From assembly GCA_002812745.2 (NCBI GenBank), contig NCSJ02000054.1, positions 1 through 64,000 on the forward strand: a DNA stretch of 64,000 bases. The letters run 5' to 3'. The translations under genes and the position numbers were made by a program. The notes under the pieces were generated by a model. The model did no database searches, was not told where the DNA came from, and was given only the letters and a program-made list of their open reading frames with translations. Below, one piece after another: positions 12,126-24,819 of the stretch. The stretch comes from Scytalidium lignicola (Eukaryota; Ascomycota; Leotiomycetes). How positions within the stretch are numbered: the stretch's first letter is position 1; each line of letters opens with the position of its first letter.

Positions 12126-12499
12126 AAGAGCTAAAGTTAAATGGCCAATAGGGAATTAAGGCTGCATCTTGAGCCAATTATATAAATAGAACAACTACAG
12201 TGACCGTCTGTTAGTCAACAATAGCTGCGATAGAAAAAAGCAACAACTACTGTTAGCTAATACAATAATCGTTGTACAGAGGGATCTATAGAGTATTTAT
12301 AACGCTGCTGCTTGAACATGAGAGCAGCTTTAGCTAGACTGAACTTAATGTCAAATTGAAAAACGACGAATGAGAAGAAATTTTAGTATATACTGCATAC
12401 TGCCTGTCAGATGAGACGGCTGGTAACCAAGACTGTTTTAGACCGGTATGTAAGCGATTTGGTATCAGCATTACACCAATGAAACGCTACTTCGCAAGG

Positions 12500-14060
12500 T
12501 CTTAAGATGGGTGGACTCAGTAATGTAAGGATATACAGGCGGAAACAAGATGATTAAAGCGCTGAAATAGCTAGGAACATACTGAAGAGAGCTGAAAGGC
12601 CTACAAAACTGCTAGGAACTAGAAAGGATGTATTATGAGAAAAACGCTATGACAAAACCTATCGATAACGCGTGGAAAAGGCGTCATAAACACTGTAAGG
12701 CAAGGCAATATAGAGATTTACTCATTAGGCGACTAACATTAATGAACTTAAGAACTTGAGAAAGCTTTTCAAAACCATGAGACAAAGCAGACTTGCTAAG
12801 AGAAATCTTCTTTTTAACCTCACGACAAGTAGATCTCTAGGACATTAAAGGAGTAACGTGTAACGACCATATTAGGCCATCTCTTATAACTGACAAAAAT
12901 ATGCCTCGAGCCATCTTGAAGACATTACCGACGAGAGCTTTAAAACCTAATGGCATAATTAACAAAATACCATATCTTACTCTACTTCAAATAACTCTAC
13001 ACCTAACCAAAATCTTCAATCAGAGACTGAAGCTTGGATACTACCCTTCCCACATCTACAAATCGACTATTGTAGTGCTACGAAAACCAGAAAAGGACAA
13101 GTACACCAAGCCGAAGTCATACCAGTCAATAGCGCTCCTGAATACGCTAGGAAAAATCATGGATGTCATAGCAAGACAGTTCAGCTACCTAGTAGAAACA
13201 CACCACTTGCTACCTCAAATGCACACAAGAGGTCATAAAGCACGGACCACAGAGCATGTGATACACATTATTGTTGAAAAGATATATGAAGCGTGGAATC
13301 AGCCAAATGGACAAGTCGCGAGTCTGCTACTACTAGATGTATTAGGAGCGTTTGATAATGTCTCACACGAGAGACTATTATATATCTTGCGCAAACGAAT
13401 AATTGATGAGAAAACAGTCAGGTGGATCTCCAGCTTTCTAAAGGACAGACATACCAACATTGTGGTAGATCAGTACAGGTCAAAAGAATACAAGACAATG
13501 GCAGTAATGGTACAAAGATCACCAGCATGCCAGTATTGTTGCAAAGCTTTCTAAGCATGGTTAAATACTACAACTATAATGGTAGCCTTCCACACATATC
13601 ATGACTAGCTAGGCTGTCCTCGTGACCTAGCTACTCCTCAAGGGATCCTTCCTGGGCTACATCCCCTTCATCAATATATGTTATCGTGTCGTTTCTTTCC
13701 GCACTTTCACCTCTGCCATCTGTTGGGAGTAAACATACGTGCTCACAGCCATCACAGAAGACACTTTTTTTNCTTGCCAACTTTCATCTACATAACACCT
13801 CTAGAATCCTGCGGCACTGCCATCACCAAATCCTGAGCCATAGAACGGTCAATACCAGAGCAGTTCAAGTCATGAATCAGGCTCTGATTGTTATGAAACA
13901 CTGCAACAGACTGAACAGTCCACGATGCTTCCAGCTGCAACGTTTAAATGGGGTAATCATGGTAGCCCGCTTCAATCAACAAACGAAGGAGCTTCAAGAT
14001 CGCAGTCTTGCTAGCCCAGTGTAAGGTGGGTGGTCCAACCTTTTGTTTAATCCGCAAATA
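12500..14060 (+). mobile_element. Decayed Tad-like LINE (non-LTR retrotransposon)
   Basis: The central reverse transcriptase is recognisable (see 12901-13554); the remainder is broken by stops and frameshifts. Upstream of the RT, about 12500-12880, is basic and resembles the linker of Tad-type LINEs. Downstream, TPQGILPG near 13632 matches the RT motif B (PQGSPLSP) in decayed form. No poly-A tail, target duplication or intact endonuclease is visible, so both ends are estimates. The element sits between the oxygenase and the Zn2Cys6 gene. There is a single N at 13772 after a T run. Confidence 0.65.
12901..13554 (+). pseudogene. Reverse transcriptase fragment of the LINE
   Basis: An open stretch of 217 codons matches the fungal Tad/I-type LINE reverse transcriptase. 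It contains the N-terminal palm segment (STIVVLRKPEKDKY, SIALLNTLGKIMD), the thumb-proximal TEHVIHI, and motif A (LLLDVLGAFDNVSHERLL) with its catalytic Asp intact. It ends before the PQG motif because of a frame change, and the YADD box is not seen in frame. It therefore cannot encode a working enzyme. Confidence 0.8.
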
Positions 14061-14197
14061 GATCACGGTCATCGACGACAATTTACACTACTTGACTGAA
14101 CAAGAATAGAGGAAGGACCGCTTAGCACGTTCTAGGTTTGGTAGACACTAGAGCCAAGCTGAAACCATATACTGAATTCTTTTTAACCCCGAGGATT

Positions 14198-16166
14198 TTA
14201 CATCAACGTGTCTAACCACAGAACCGGAGTGTGTAGACCCAACTCCTTGTCCATCCGAGACCAAATATTTTGTACAAGTTGCATGAGTTCATCTGCACGG
14301 CTTCCTGGAAAGGATTGCTGCGAAGCAGCCAAGCGGCGCAATGTGAACTCCCGAGCCTGAGCTACTTTCAGCTCTTCGATAACCCGGGCGCTATCTTCCC
14401 CTAGGCATGAAGTGTCGTCGGCAGAGAAATCAGGAAATTGTTGATTGGTATGTGTACCAGCCCCCTTTGGAAGCCTGAGCTCGGGAGACAAGCACAACAA
14501 TGGAACAGTTTGGAAACATATCGTATGCGAATCTGTCCTGATGGTGGCAAGGTTATTGAGGCAGAAGATTGCAATGTCCTTCAGCCAATCGTCGGTAGCT
14601 TGGTTGATATCATTGTATTCACCGATCTCGTACACTTCACCCTGCGAAATCGCAAGTGTGCCTAGCAAGCGTTTCTCTAGAAGATCTGGAAATTCTCGAT
14701 AAAGCTGCTGGAGCGCAGTATACCGATACACTTCGCTCATCTGCTGCAGATCTTTAAAAGGGGTCTCCACATCTATCATGTTCACGAAATCTTTCTCTTC
14801 CGGTAAAATGATACTCAGCAACTTTTCTTCAATCAGCTCGGCTTTCTCGATGTCTTCCTCGGCTTTCAACAAATCCGATCGCCTAACGAAGGTTTTGCGG
14901 AGCATACGATATCGATGTCGACGAGCTAGCCTTCCAACCTGGAGGAATATACCAAGAATTTCACCCCCTACGCCAGTCCATGGATGTGGATGCAACCCGT
15001 CCAACAACGCAGGCTTCGTGGGAGCGAAACATGATTCGGTGGTGTCGAGCGCAACATTATATTGAGGAAGCTTTGAGGTAAAAACATTGAATACTTCCCA
15101 ATAGGTCAAGAGACCAGAAAAGAAGGTCAGGTTCCGGATGTCCGATGTCGATAGTTCTTCGCTAGTCGTATCAGATGCCTTGACCCTGATCGCGCTCCTG
15201 AATTGATCAAGATGTCTTTGCATGTCTTCTCCCTGACCATGCCAGCTTGCGCTCGTGCCGAGCAGGGCAATGGTGAGAAGGCTTCTGACCTCAAAGCGCG
15301 ATTCAGTAAAATTTCGCTCGACGAATGACGATGCAAGCTGGCGGAGCCGTGGGGCGAGACGCGATGCGGCAGTAAAGGTCCTTGAAAGGAAGGCTGCCGC
15401 CATGGCTTGAATTGTGCAAGCCAAACATTCAAACTTATTAGAATTCCAGAATCGAGCGATTTTTTTCCGGAACGGGTTGGAGCTGCCTTCGTAGCAGCTA
15501 AAAAGGCCGGCAATGTCTCGGAAATAGCAGCTGACGAGGAGAGTGGTGGTATCTGTTATATTCCTCTGGATTAGAGGACAGGAGGATGGTGATCCATCTT
15601 CTGTCGGCATCTGCAGTGAAAAGGTCTGGGTGGCGTGAGCCAGGGGTAATTCCACTTGTAGGCCGGGAGTGAAGGATCCTCCCAGCAGAGATGGTGTTGA
15701 AAAGTCTCCAAATAAAGCTTCGGTCCATAGGTCCCTGAACTGGGGCAGGTCTTGTGAAAAGTCCAAGATGTCAGCTGATTGGGGCTGTTCAAACGGTCCG
15801 GTCAGTTCCCAAAAGTCTCTAGAACCTGATTGGGCACTTGGCTCTGGCAACACCGAATTGTATTCATGGACATCTGTGTGTGGTAATGTTACCGACGCTT
15901 TCTTTCTACGCTTTGGTTTTAGTTGGTTATCGTAGGGGGGGACCCATTTGACTATTTGGTGGTATACACAGTCGAGTTGTCTCGCTGAGCACCTCGAGCA
16001 CCTTGGTTTGGCCTCATCGCACTTGACCTATAGATTAATTTAGACAATCAGAAGGCACGCTCGTGGTACCGCTTGCGGCCCGACTCGACAGGGTAGATAC
16101 ACGTACCCTTTTGTCTTTACACACCTTGCAACCACCGCGTGATTTTCTACCTCCTGCAGACTTCAT
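14198..16166 (-). CDS. Zn2Cys6 transcription factor (Fungal_trans_2-like)
   Basis: Two exons, 16166-16107 and 16027-14198, with a 79-nt intron (GTACGT...CTATAG) placed inside the zinc cluster, give 629 aa. The binuclear cluster is complete: Cys 13, 16, 23, 30, 33 and 40 (C-x2-C-x6-C-x6-C-x2-C-x6-C), followed by a basic stretch KPKRRKKA. The long C-terminal half is helical and ends in WSRMDKELGLHTPVLWL, typical of the Fungal_trans_2 group of regulators. ATG 16166 is chosen because the longer frame starts at a non-ATG codon. The factor would act in the nucleus. Its neighbours (two oxygenase-type genes and two transporters) are its likeliest targets, but this is only inference from position. Confidence 0.87.
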
Positions 16167-16800
16167 ACTTGCCTTGTGCCGGGGAAGTGAACCAGGCGTG
16201 TTGGAGTGTTTTGTGTCGGGGGCGGAATGGTTCAAGGTAATGATACGCACCCTACGGCACTTTCCGGAGCGAGGTTAGGATCCCTAGCACAACCTTGGAG
16301 GCCCAGACGGAGATCATGTTAGATATACAACTACCCCCAGTCTTAGTCAGCAATTAAACCAAATAACGTAATAAGATATTATAATTTAACTTCTTTATTA
16401 TTTGTATGCTAACATCTAAGTTTATAAACTAAATCACTAGCAGTTACTTAATTTTCTATGTCATTCTGACTAAACACTTATGTATCCTTAATTCAACTAG
16501 TAAGGTATTATCTTCGATGTGTAAGAGTTGTACAGCATTCACTAGATCGTATCCTGAACTGTGAGCGAGACTTAAGGTGCTGCCAAAGTGCTTAACAACT
16601 TTTGGACGTCTTAGAGTGAGTATTCACCTGGTATGGAGATCCTTATTGTTATTATTCATTCGTACCCGGCCTCCAACACATTACTGCAGTGGACACTTCT
16701 GAATCATGGGTTTATAAACCTCTCAGAACACAGAAAGAGGCCATTAAGCAGAACAGAATCAGAGTCCACAGTTCCCTCTGCCAGAGACAATGTGCTGTGT
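16167..16800. other. Intergenic region upstream of the Zn2Cys6 gene
   Basis: Promoter side of the regulator and 3' side of the broken oxygenase-like gene. About 16330-16520 is AT-rich. I see no gene, hairpin or repeat here. Confidence 0.5.
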
Positions 16801-18261
16801 TTAAGTTCTGAGCGTCAGCAACCCAGTCCTATCCGCCCAATGGAAAAACAGCTCCCTCTGTCCCTGCCGAATCAATTCATCGCCCATAGTGTAATGGCCA
16901 TCAATCCACTTGACTGGCCCAACTTGTCCTTGAAGCGTCTCCCCGTGGGCAAGGGTGGCTTGTGAGTACGCCAGATCTCCGATGTATTCTCTTGCATATT
17001 TCCAAGAAGCATCGGGGTCGATGACAGCCAGCTTTTGTCCAAAGTCTGGGTGTCTCTTTATCTTCTCCCAGATCTCCGGTGCTGCAGTATAATTCCTGAC
17101 GCCGTACTGATCCAGCGATCCCCGGTGGAAGTCGTACGGGATCATCTGTCGCCGCGTGCGTTGCATGTAGTTGATCTGGTTGTCTGCAAAAATCCTGAAC
17201 TCGTCGAGGTCGACCTGCGAAGCCGCCTGGAGCTTTTGGATTTACGCCTCCAGCTCATTGGCGAGGAAAGTTAGTCTGTAATTGGCCCACTCCTTGTACA
17301 TTGTCTTGAGATCTGTCCAGGGACGCGTATTTGTCGTATAGCTAACATCGTACACTCCGGGGATGTTGGCTCGAAAAGATGTAACGCTCGCAATCCTCTC
17401 TTTCACGCCAACTGCTCGTGATGCCAGGTGTTCTACTTGATTATTAGTCCTTGAAGCGAAGGATAAGCCATGATTAGGTTGATTTTCCCAACATGCCACC
17501 CTGTATGAGATAGGCACAGCCCATACTTGGTCCCTCCACTTTCTCGATTGTATGGTCACCACGTTTGATGTAAGTTTCTCTACCCAGCATACCATCTGTA
17601 TAGCTAAGCATGACAATGCATGCATATGGGTAGGAGTCGTAGCTGAACAATGTTAAAAGGCGGTTACATTAGGAACGGAGTCCGTCTTACTGCCAAGGAA
17701 TGATTGATTTGGCCTTCAGTGGATCATATTGGAAGTCGCCATCTGCGATCGGGTCCTTTTCGTATTGAGGCTCAACTCGAACCTCCTTCACCATGTCCTT
17801 GACATCACTGGATGAAGTCTGCAAGCTGACAAATGCCTCTTCCAGAGGGAATATAGGAACGAGCGGTGCTTTCATGTTCTCAGACACGATTCGAAGCGTC
17901 TCGGGATGGTTCCATAGGTCATGAAGGAACGCGGAATGACCCGCAGCGTTACGGAGGATCAGGCTGTTTGCGTACGGTGCCACTGCGCATTCCAAAAGCA
18001 CATTTTTAGAGAACAAGGCCTTACGGTAAGCCAAAACTCCCTTTTCTGACAAGAAGGGAAAGGGTTCGGTGGCTGCAATTGGAGTTGATGACGGTCGTAG
18101 TTCGAGTGTTAGGTCCTCTAAGGAGAAGAGCTTGGATGGGGGCGAATAATTCAAATGAATCTGTCATCAATCTGTTAAGGTCTCGTGCTACGACTTGTTC
18201 CTCGAACACGAAGTCATACCTTTGGGTCGAACTTGTCTTCCTGCGCGTCTGTCCATGCCAT
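16801..18261 (-). pseudogene. 2OG-oxygenase-like gene with in-frame stop
   Basis: Exons 18261-18220, 18160-17691, 17642-17493 and 17449-16801 share one frame of 437 codons, interrupted by a single TAA at codon 290 (17244-17242). The protein resembles a widespread uncharacterised fungal family: WHYDSYPY (H171-x-D173), GPSMGC, VEHLASRA (H228) and ERIASVTSFR are where an Fe(II)/2OG-type double-stranded beta-helix would place its ligands. In relatives I recall, a helical tail follows the core. Here the stop cuts exactly before that tail (FRIFADNQINYM...), which is still readable downstream, so the stop looks recent. A CAA-to-TAA change would explain it. The third intron (17450-17492, 43 nt) is the least certain; a 64-nt alternative exists. 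A shortened 289-aa product cannot be excluded. Confidence 0.72.
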
Positions 18262-18903
18262 GATAGTGATGGAGAAGGTACTAGATATAAGGTTAAGTAT
18301 CACGAAAAGAAGAAAATGATTGGATCAGGTTATCGTTGAGCCAGGTGGAAGGTTTATCTAAAGAGGCCGAGGTGTCTGAATTAGAGTGTTGGATAGATTT
18401 ATATACCTTCTAGCTTAGGCATTCTCTTTAAATTCCTAGAAGTAGGAAAATGAACATCTGTCAGAACGAGATCTACTTAGACCAGCGGATTTCTTGGTTT
18501 GGAGGGATAAATCAAGACTCTTACGCTCACGAGGTGATACAGCGAGGCAGTGGAATGAATACCTAATTGGGTTAATAATCCTGTCCAATCATATGTCTAG
18601 ATATTTCCGCGCTACGACATGCCCTCACTTCCCTTTTGACGACTGCTCTTACTATTTCCTGTGATAAGCCCTTATCTTTCCCAGCAAGACCAAGATCCCG
18701 ACTCGATCCAGACCATTCAATTCTACATAGGATGAATTTCCTGGGCTACATGGTGCTTCCTAGCCATCCAGGCTAGCAGAATGCCTAGGAGATAGGCTTT
18801 TGCATAACTTGATGCTTTATCCCTACAACTGAACCCACCTTGACATCTAACCTTGTTTTTTGATACTATCAGACTCATTCCTTTTTCTTGAAAGCTTACC
18901 AAA
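18262..18903. promoter_or_regulatory. Divergent promoter region, oxygenase-like gene and MFS
   Basis: A 642-bp stretch between the starts of two divergent genes must hold both promoters. TATA-like text is weak: a TTATATACC at about 18398-18406. No repeat or hairpin stands out. Shared regulation is plausible from the arrangement only. Confidence 0.4.
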
Positions 18904-20578
18904 ATGGACGTTACCTCACAGTACGGCGGGAAGCATGACCTAGACAGTAGTGTCGAACCGAAACGCGAGACAATGACTGGGCTCAGTGCAACAAACTCAT
19001 ACCACAGTATTGCGCCTGGAGAGATCATTGCCTACAGCGAAGTTGACTCCGTGTTAGTGGCCAAGATGCAACTTGTTAACGAAGCAATCAATCAACTTGG
19101 CTTCACGCCATACCACTGGAAATTGTTCTTTCTTAATGGATTCGGATACGCTGTCGATTCTCTCCTTGCCTTTCTTATGAGCATCACGGCAGGCCAGGTG
19201 AATCTGGAGTTCAACCCTACGTACGATAGTGGAGGTCAAATTGGTCTTTATACGGGTCTTCTTGCTGGCGCTTTGTTTTGGGGCATCGGTGCCGACTTGA
19301 TAGGGCGAAAATGGGCGTTCAATTTCTCGCTTCTAATCGCATCCATCTTTTCGATCGTAGCAGGCGGCTCTTCGAACTACGTCTCTTGGGCTACTTTCGT
19401 TGCCCTCGGAGGTTTTGGAGCAGGTGGTAATCTCGTTCTTGACACGACCGTTTTTCTTGAATATCTTCCGTCTGACAAGCAATGGATGGTCACGCTCATG
19501 GCTGTTTGGTGGGGACTAGGTCAGACGATAGCTGGTCTGTTTGCTTGGGCATTTATACGTAAGGCCTATGATTTCTCCCTTCCATATACTTGTTCTGAAC
19601 AAGTGTAGCAAATTTTAGTTGTAGCTCTGCGGAGACTTGTACGCGAGCCAACAACATGGGATGGCGCTATTTATATTTCACCTCTGGAGCCTTTGTCCTT
19701 ATCTTGAGCATCGCTCGGGTGACCGTTATTCGTTTTCATGAAATCCCGAAGTATCTTCTTTGCAAAGGGGAAGATGAAAAAGTAATTGCAATGTTCCAAA
19801 GCCTAGCTAAGAAGCATGGTAGGAGTTGCAACCTCACTCTCGAAGAGCTGCAGCGTCATGGCACCATCACAAGCACTCATTCTAAAAGAACATTCTTTAT
19901 TTCGGAGATTCTAATCCACTACCGTGGATTGTTCATGACCAAGAGACTTGCTCTATCGACAATACTTGTCTGGATTTCGTGGGCACTGATCGGCCTTGCC
20001 TATCCTCTGTTCTACGTGTTTTTGCCGGAATATCTTGCCAGCCGTGGAGCAGAGTTTGGAGAAGACTCAGCATACATCACGTGGAGAAACTATGTTATTG
20101 CACAGGTATGTGCTATCTTTGGCCCACTTGTGGCAGGCTTCATGTGTCGCATCCATATTCTCGGAAGGAAGTATACCATGGTAATTGGAGCACTGATCAC
20201 GAGTAAGTCATACGGTCTTCACCACATTTGTGCTATTGCTCATAACCTCGATAGTGGCTTTTTTCTTTGCATATACCGCAGTTCGCAATAACGCACAAAA
20301 ATGTTGGATTTAACTGTGCCGTCTCGTTCGCGATCAACATCTACTACGGAACGTTATACGCATACTCCCCAGAAGTTATGCCATCGGCTCATAGAGCTAC
20401 CGGCAATGGAACTGCTGTAGCTTTCAATCGCGTCATGGGTATCTTGTCGGCGATCATTGCAACCTATGCTGATACGTCGACTTCGGCTCCATTATATGTA
20501 TGTGCTGCGTTGTTCATTGCCATGACAGTCATTTCGGCTCTCTTTCCCTTCGAGCCAGAGCACTCGCAAAGTGGTTAA
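18904..20578 (+). CDS. MFS transporter (SV2/sugar-porter-like), frameshifted
   Basis: Exons 18904-19558, 19609-20202 and 20255-20578 (introns 50 and 52 nt, donors GTAAGG and GTAAGT) encode a 12-helix MFS carrier of about 523 aa. Signatures are GIGADLIGRKWAF (loop 2-3 D-x2-GRK motif), GAGGNLVLDTTVFLEYLP, and in the second half YYGTLYAYSPEVMPSAHRATG. This subgroup resembles synaptic-vesicle-2-like and sugar transporters of fungi; the substrate is unknown. In exon 3 the frame breaks in a run of five A (20297-20301). With four A the conserved text continues into the downstream frame to the stop at 20578. With five A translation stops about three codons later, removing the last helices. This is either a true mutation or a homopolymer length error. 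Confidence 0.78.
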
Positions 20579-21801
20579 GATGTTAAGTAAAGTCTTGATA
20601 ACTGAAACCAATGAGTTTACTTTTTTATATTTTTATTATATATATTTAGTCAGCAGAACGGTAGCAAAACAAGGGTGGACCAATTATTATTGTAACCCCT
20701 TCTCGTACATACGGTATGGCGGGTATAGTGGCATTGCCGATGTAGCAGAATCATAATCATCGAGTAAAGCTTTGATGATTAAAACTACCCGGAAAGCCTA
20801 CTTACAGTCATCATTTATAAGCCGTATTTCTACTGTATGACTTAATACCCGGTCCTACCCTCTTACCGTCCTACTGAGCGGACGTAGGATCGGGTATTAC
20901 GTTAGTTCTATCTCAACATTGGTAATAATACTATTGGGACTGTGTAAACTTACTCGGTGTGGTGACGAAAATGATCTCCATGGCCTCGCCCTCTGAAATT
21001 AGAACCACCTCTCTATTATTAGGGGTAGAGTTATATGGGTTAGGATCAAGTGATGGACACTGTCCACCATGAGTGAAATTCTGTGAAGGATATGACTGAT
21101 ATGGAGGCTCTTATTCCCTAATAATCACTTTGTGATGGGAAGATGGCACCCCTCACTTCTACCCCAGAAGAGGGGGCCTCGGAAATTGTGATCCACTATC
21201 TGTAATAAGTCTCACCGCAATTTCATGCATATCGCATCCTCCGTCCAATATATAAGCGTATTCTATCTTTCTCTATCAAAGTGCGGCTACAAAACCTGGG
21301 AAGAGATTCTGTGCAGTTAACAGAAAGGGTTATTTCTTACCATTTTACAACCTTATCAATAATTTTTAATGAACAACTCTATTAAATCAAGTTGCGAATT
21401 AATTGTAAAGATGGTGCTGCCTTACAACTATCTGGTTCCTGCGCTTTTCTTTAATGTAAGGAATACGATCATCTCCAAGAAAGGCAGTACTATCTTACTG
21501 ACTTAAGGTTAGGCGACATGCCAATTAGCCGTATGGCATCCCATAAATCTTATATTTGCATGCAGCTTACATATTGCATATAGCTTGACATGGGGACTCT
21601 GAAGACCGGGGGCAGCATGATACTTGGCAAAGGCGTAGCGGGAACGCTGCAATCCGAGCCAGGGGTTTGTGACATTTATATAAAATAAAATCGGCCCATC
21701 ATCTAACTGTTTGTTTAGTTCGAGCCCCAGTTCATAGCAGATGTATACTATGGAAATGATTACACAACTTTTGATCCAGATGGTACTGTTGCTCGCACCA
21801 A
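20579..21801. other. Gene-free intergenic region
   Basis: No supported gene in 1.2 kb. Near 20846-20902 two related blocks in opposite orientation (ATACCCGGTCCTAC and GTAGGATCGGGTAT) form a hairpin with arms of about 14 bases, perhaps the stem of a small foldback element. The rest is unremarkable. Confidence 0.45.
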
Positions 21802-23069
21802 TTAAAGGCCTCGTCGTGCCACGAAACGGCGATACTCCGTTCGAAATGCAGCGTCTTGTGTCCCACTGACAGGATATAGCGACTTGTCACATGAGCCTTT
21901 GGGTCCATTGAAGTAAGCTAGTCTTGCAAGCAGTATATCTTCTACTACTGGATGTGCCTCAAGGTTGAGACCGTTTCCTTTCTCACGTTGAAGTAAGTCT
22001 TCGCGCGGACGAGGTACTCCCGGTTGATACTCTTGTCTAAGTCAGTAAATACGTTAGTATGCAAGGTAGAGAAGTAAGAATTATTCTAGATGAGCTTGGT
22101 CTTGTACGTCTGGATGACGATGAACATATTATGGACGGTGGACAGGCATTGATTGGAGAGTGTGGTTAATATAGTCTCTTACAAGCTAGGCATGAAGGCC
22201 TCCTTTACTGCGTAGTGTATCGCATTTGTACTACTTACATCCTAGGTCTGATGGTCATTATATTTCACGTGCCTCTTGTTAGTTCTAATAGCTTAGGTTT
22301 CAGGGAAGTGCTGCATGGACGTTGGAGGAAGGACACTTCGGAGTGAGGGTAGAACTACTCTATCAATCTAGAGGGCATGTTATTCTGTCAAAAATGACTT
22401 CTTGACAAGAGAGAGGTTAAGGAATCCGATAAATACCTTAATGTCCTGAGTGTGAATCGCCTCTTCAAAACGGATATAGCGGCAAAGATGTAAGTGTTGT
22501 TCATTAAACTAGACATGAATAAGTTTGCTAAGATTCCGGTTAGGTTGGGGTAATATGAAAAGTAGAGTTCTCGTAGAGCCTCGAGTGAAGTTGCCTCTGC
22601 AATAAAAGCATTGACATCAAATTGAATTACAGGCTCTGGATCTAGCTGGTGGGATTTCACCATGTTTAAGTGTGGGCGCTTAGCCTTACCACTTAACACT
22701 TCTTGCCAAGGTCGGCTGTCCTCTGTAGGAGGCTCTGATCCTGCAGCGCGTCTGCTACGCCTAGGCTTTGAATATGGTCGGCCATCTCCGCAAGACTAAA
22801 GTTGTTTTCTCTTGTTGCACTGCTAGGGTTGCTGGAACATGTACTACAGACTGGCTCATCGAGCATATGGGCCTGTACTTATGCGGCCGCAGTGCCATAC
22901 TCGCTCTCGTTGACGTTCGGTACATAATCCTACCTGTGGACACAGCGAGTATAAACTCCTTTGGGAACATAAGCTCGTCGAGGCTGGGGAGTAGTATGCT
23001 CTCGCTCGTCTGCACTACTATAACCTGTTTCGTCCTTTGCCGTGTTAATATTCTTGTCCTTGGTGCCAC
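21802..23069 (-). other. Unidentified decayed coding region
   Basis: Three minus-strand open stretches lie close together. At 23069-22761 the text starts MAPRTRILTRQR. About 22810-22388 contains EPPTEDSRPWQEVLSGKAKR and SLEALRELYFSYYPN. About 22051-21802 contains QREKGNGLNLEAHPVVEDIL and FRTEYRRFVARRGL. Composition is near that of genes, unlike the AT-rich DNA on both sides, and the text looks protein-like. I recognise no domain. It could be one broken gene or the coding part of an uncharacterised transposon. The frames do not join without frameshifts. Confidence 0.4.
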
Positions 23070-24280
23070 TAATAAAGAGTAACTGTGTGTCGAGCCATTC
23101 TTCCTGGAGCGGACTTCATAGACTGAGAGGGTCTTAGGTAGACTGTTTTATCATCATGTACAGTTGGTGTAACAGCGTCGCTTGAGTTGCGAAGCTCTAA
23201 CGGCCTCGATGGCAACAGAGCGAGGGAAGACAGCAAGACAGAGGAGCATTGTGTTATTGTTATAAGCCGGGATCGTCGAGTTCGAGATTGTGATCGAGTT
23301 TTTTTTTTTTACACATACTGATTTAAATAAATAAGCTAATTAAATTTATAATTTCAGTAGAATTATACATTTGCATAAATGATACTACTTTCACCAGTCA
23401 AAGAAATTCGATTTCGCTTAACTAATTATATGCTGTACTTACGTACCATATTACTTCTGATACCGGTAGTTATGTGTGGATTTTACAAAAGGGTCGTGTA
23501 GATTTAGCCACAACCTAAAATTATATTCTAATCATCGAAATGTCATGCTTTATGTTATCATATCTTCGATTATAGTCAAATCGATTTTAAGTGATAGTTA
23601 ATTAAAGATTAATTTTTAATTTATACCGCTTTCTCCTCATAGGTTTCAATTCTCAAAAGGCGAATTTGGTATATAAGCCAGATTGCAAAAATCCACTGGT
23701 TTTCATTGGCAAAATCAAATATTTAAGACCTTGTCAACGAAATAGTTCCCAGCATTGTCTCCTCATGTTTCTAGACGGTTAAACGGCCAAACGATATCTT
23801 TTCTATTACAACCACATTTATCGGCTTTTCCCCAAATTCAGGATTGTTGAGAGAGATTTTGTGAGCTTTCCAACATTCAACTGAACTCCGACGACCTGGA
23901 GAAACTCATTACGATATAAGTCCCCTGGATGGTCTATAATGCAATTCATTTTGCTAGGTATTATGCATCGCCCTACAAGATAACTATTGGAATGAAATGG
24001 AGGTAAATACGGTAGCTGGCATGGGAAACCAAGAGGCGTGGTTTGGCTGCCTTGCCGTGACGTTCTTCCCCAACATTTCCCCGCACGTTTCTCCGAGCCA
24101 AGTTGATTAGGGTTCATGGGCATATTAACTGCGCGTCAATGGATATGCCGAACGAGGTGGAATGCAGTTTCAGGGATAGCTGCAATACGACGGTAATATG
24201 CAAAGGATTTTGCGGGGTTGATATCTCCAAGTCCTAAGCTACTCCACTCTTGCTTGCTTGGGGAGTGCAAGAAAAAGCTA
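23070..24280. other. AT-rich gene-free stretch
   Basis: Contains a run of 12 T at 23299-23310 and then strongly AT-rich DNA to about 23820. From 23820 to 24280 base composition rises, but the minus-strand open frames there match nothing and one of them crosses the end of the adjacent transposon. No gene is supported. Confidence 0.5.
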
Positions 24281-24302
24281 CAGTGGGTGGACAAAAGTCT
24301 AA
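24281..24302 (+). repeat. Left terminal inverted repeat of Tc1/mariner element
   Basis: Begins CAGT directly after a TA dinucleotide. It pairs with 25880-25901 on the other strand with two mismatches (positions 5-6, GG against AT). The match weakens beyond 22 bases. Confidence 0.88.
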
Positions 24303-24819
24303 CGAGCCCAACCTGGTCTGTGCGCTCAGGCTTGTTTTCAGGTCTTTCAAAAATCAAGTCGACCCTTTCACTTTAAATTTATTAAATAGGCACAAAGTTA
24401 TAAGAGTATTAAAGTTAAGAATATAATAAAGGAAAACCTAAATTTATTCATTCAAATGTAATAAAAGATTTTATACTACAAAGTAAAAAGTTGAACTTTT
24501 ACTTCAGTGGACTTTAGTGAGCAAAGGGCTCTAAGCGCACAAACCTACAGGATTGGGCTTGTAAGCGAATGCCAAAACTGGCATTTTCCCCTACCCAACT
24601 CACCCCCCTTCCGATTGCTATTACTCAACCAATTTAAATTCAATTGCAAAATAGATTATAGCTATAGATTTAGTATATGTTAAAGTATATATAATAATTA
24701 TTTAAGCTCATACAGACATTGTTTAGTACTTTGTATACTATTCTTCAGCTGCAATGACTGCATCTACCTTATATTGTATACTATCCATTAGATAATTCAA
24801 TAACTCAACATCTAAAGTA

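Noticed and set aside
15669..15935. Plus-strand frame over the Zn2Cys6 gene
   Set aside because: It is a shadow of the regulator's coding strand.
23299..23310. T12 run as a poly-A tail of a minus-strand LINE
   Set aside because: No reverse transcriptase text or target duplication is found on either side.
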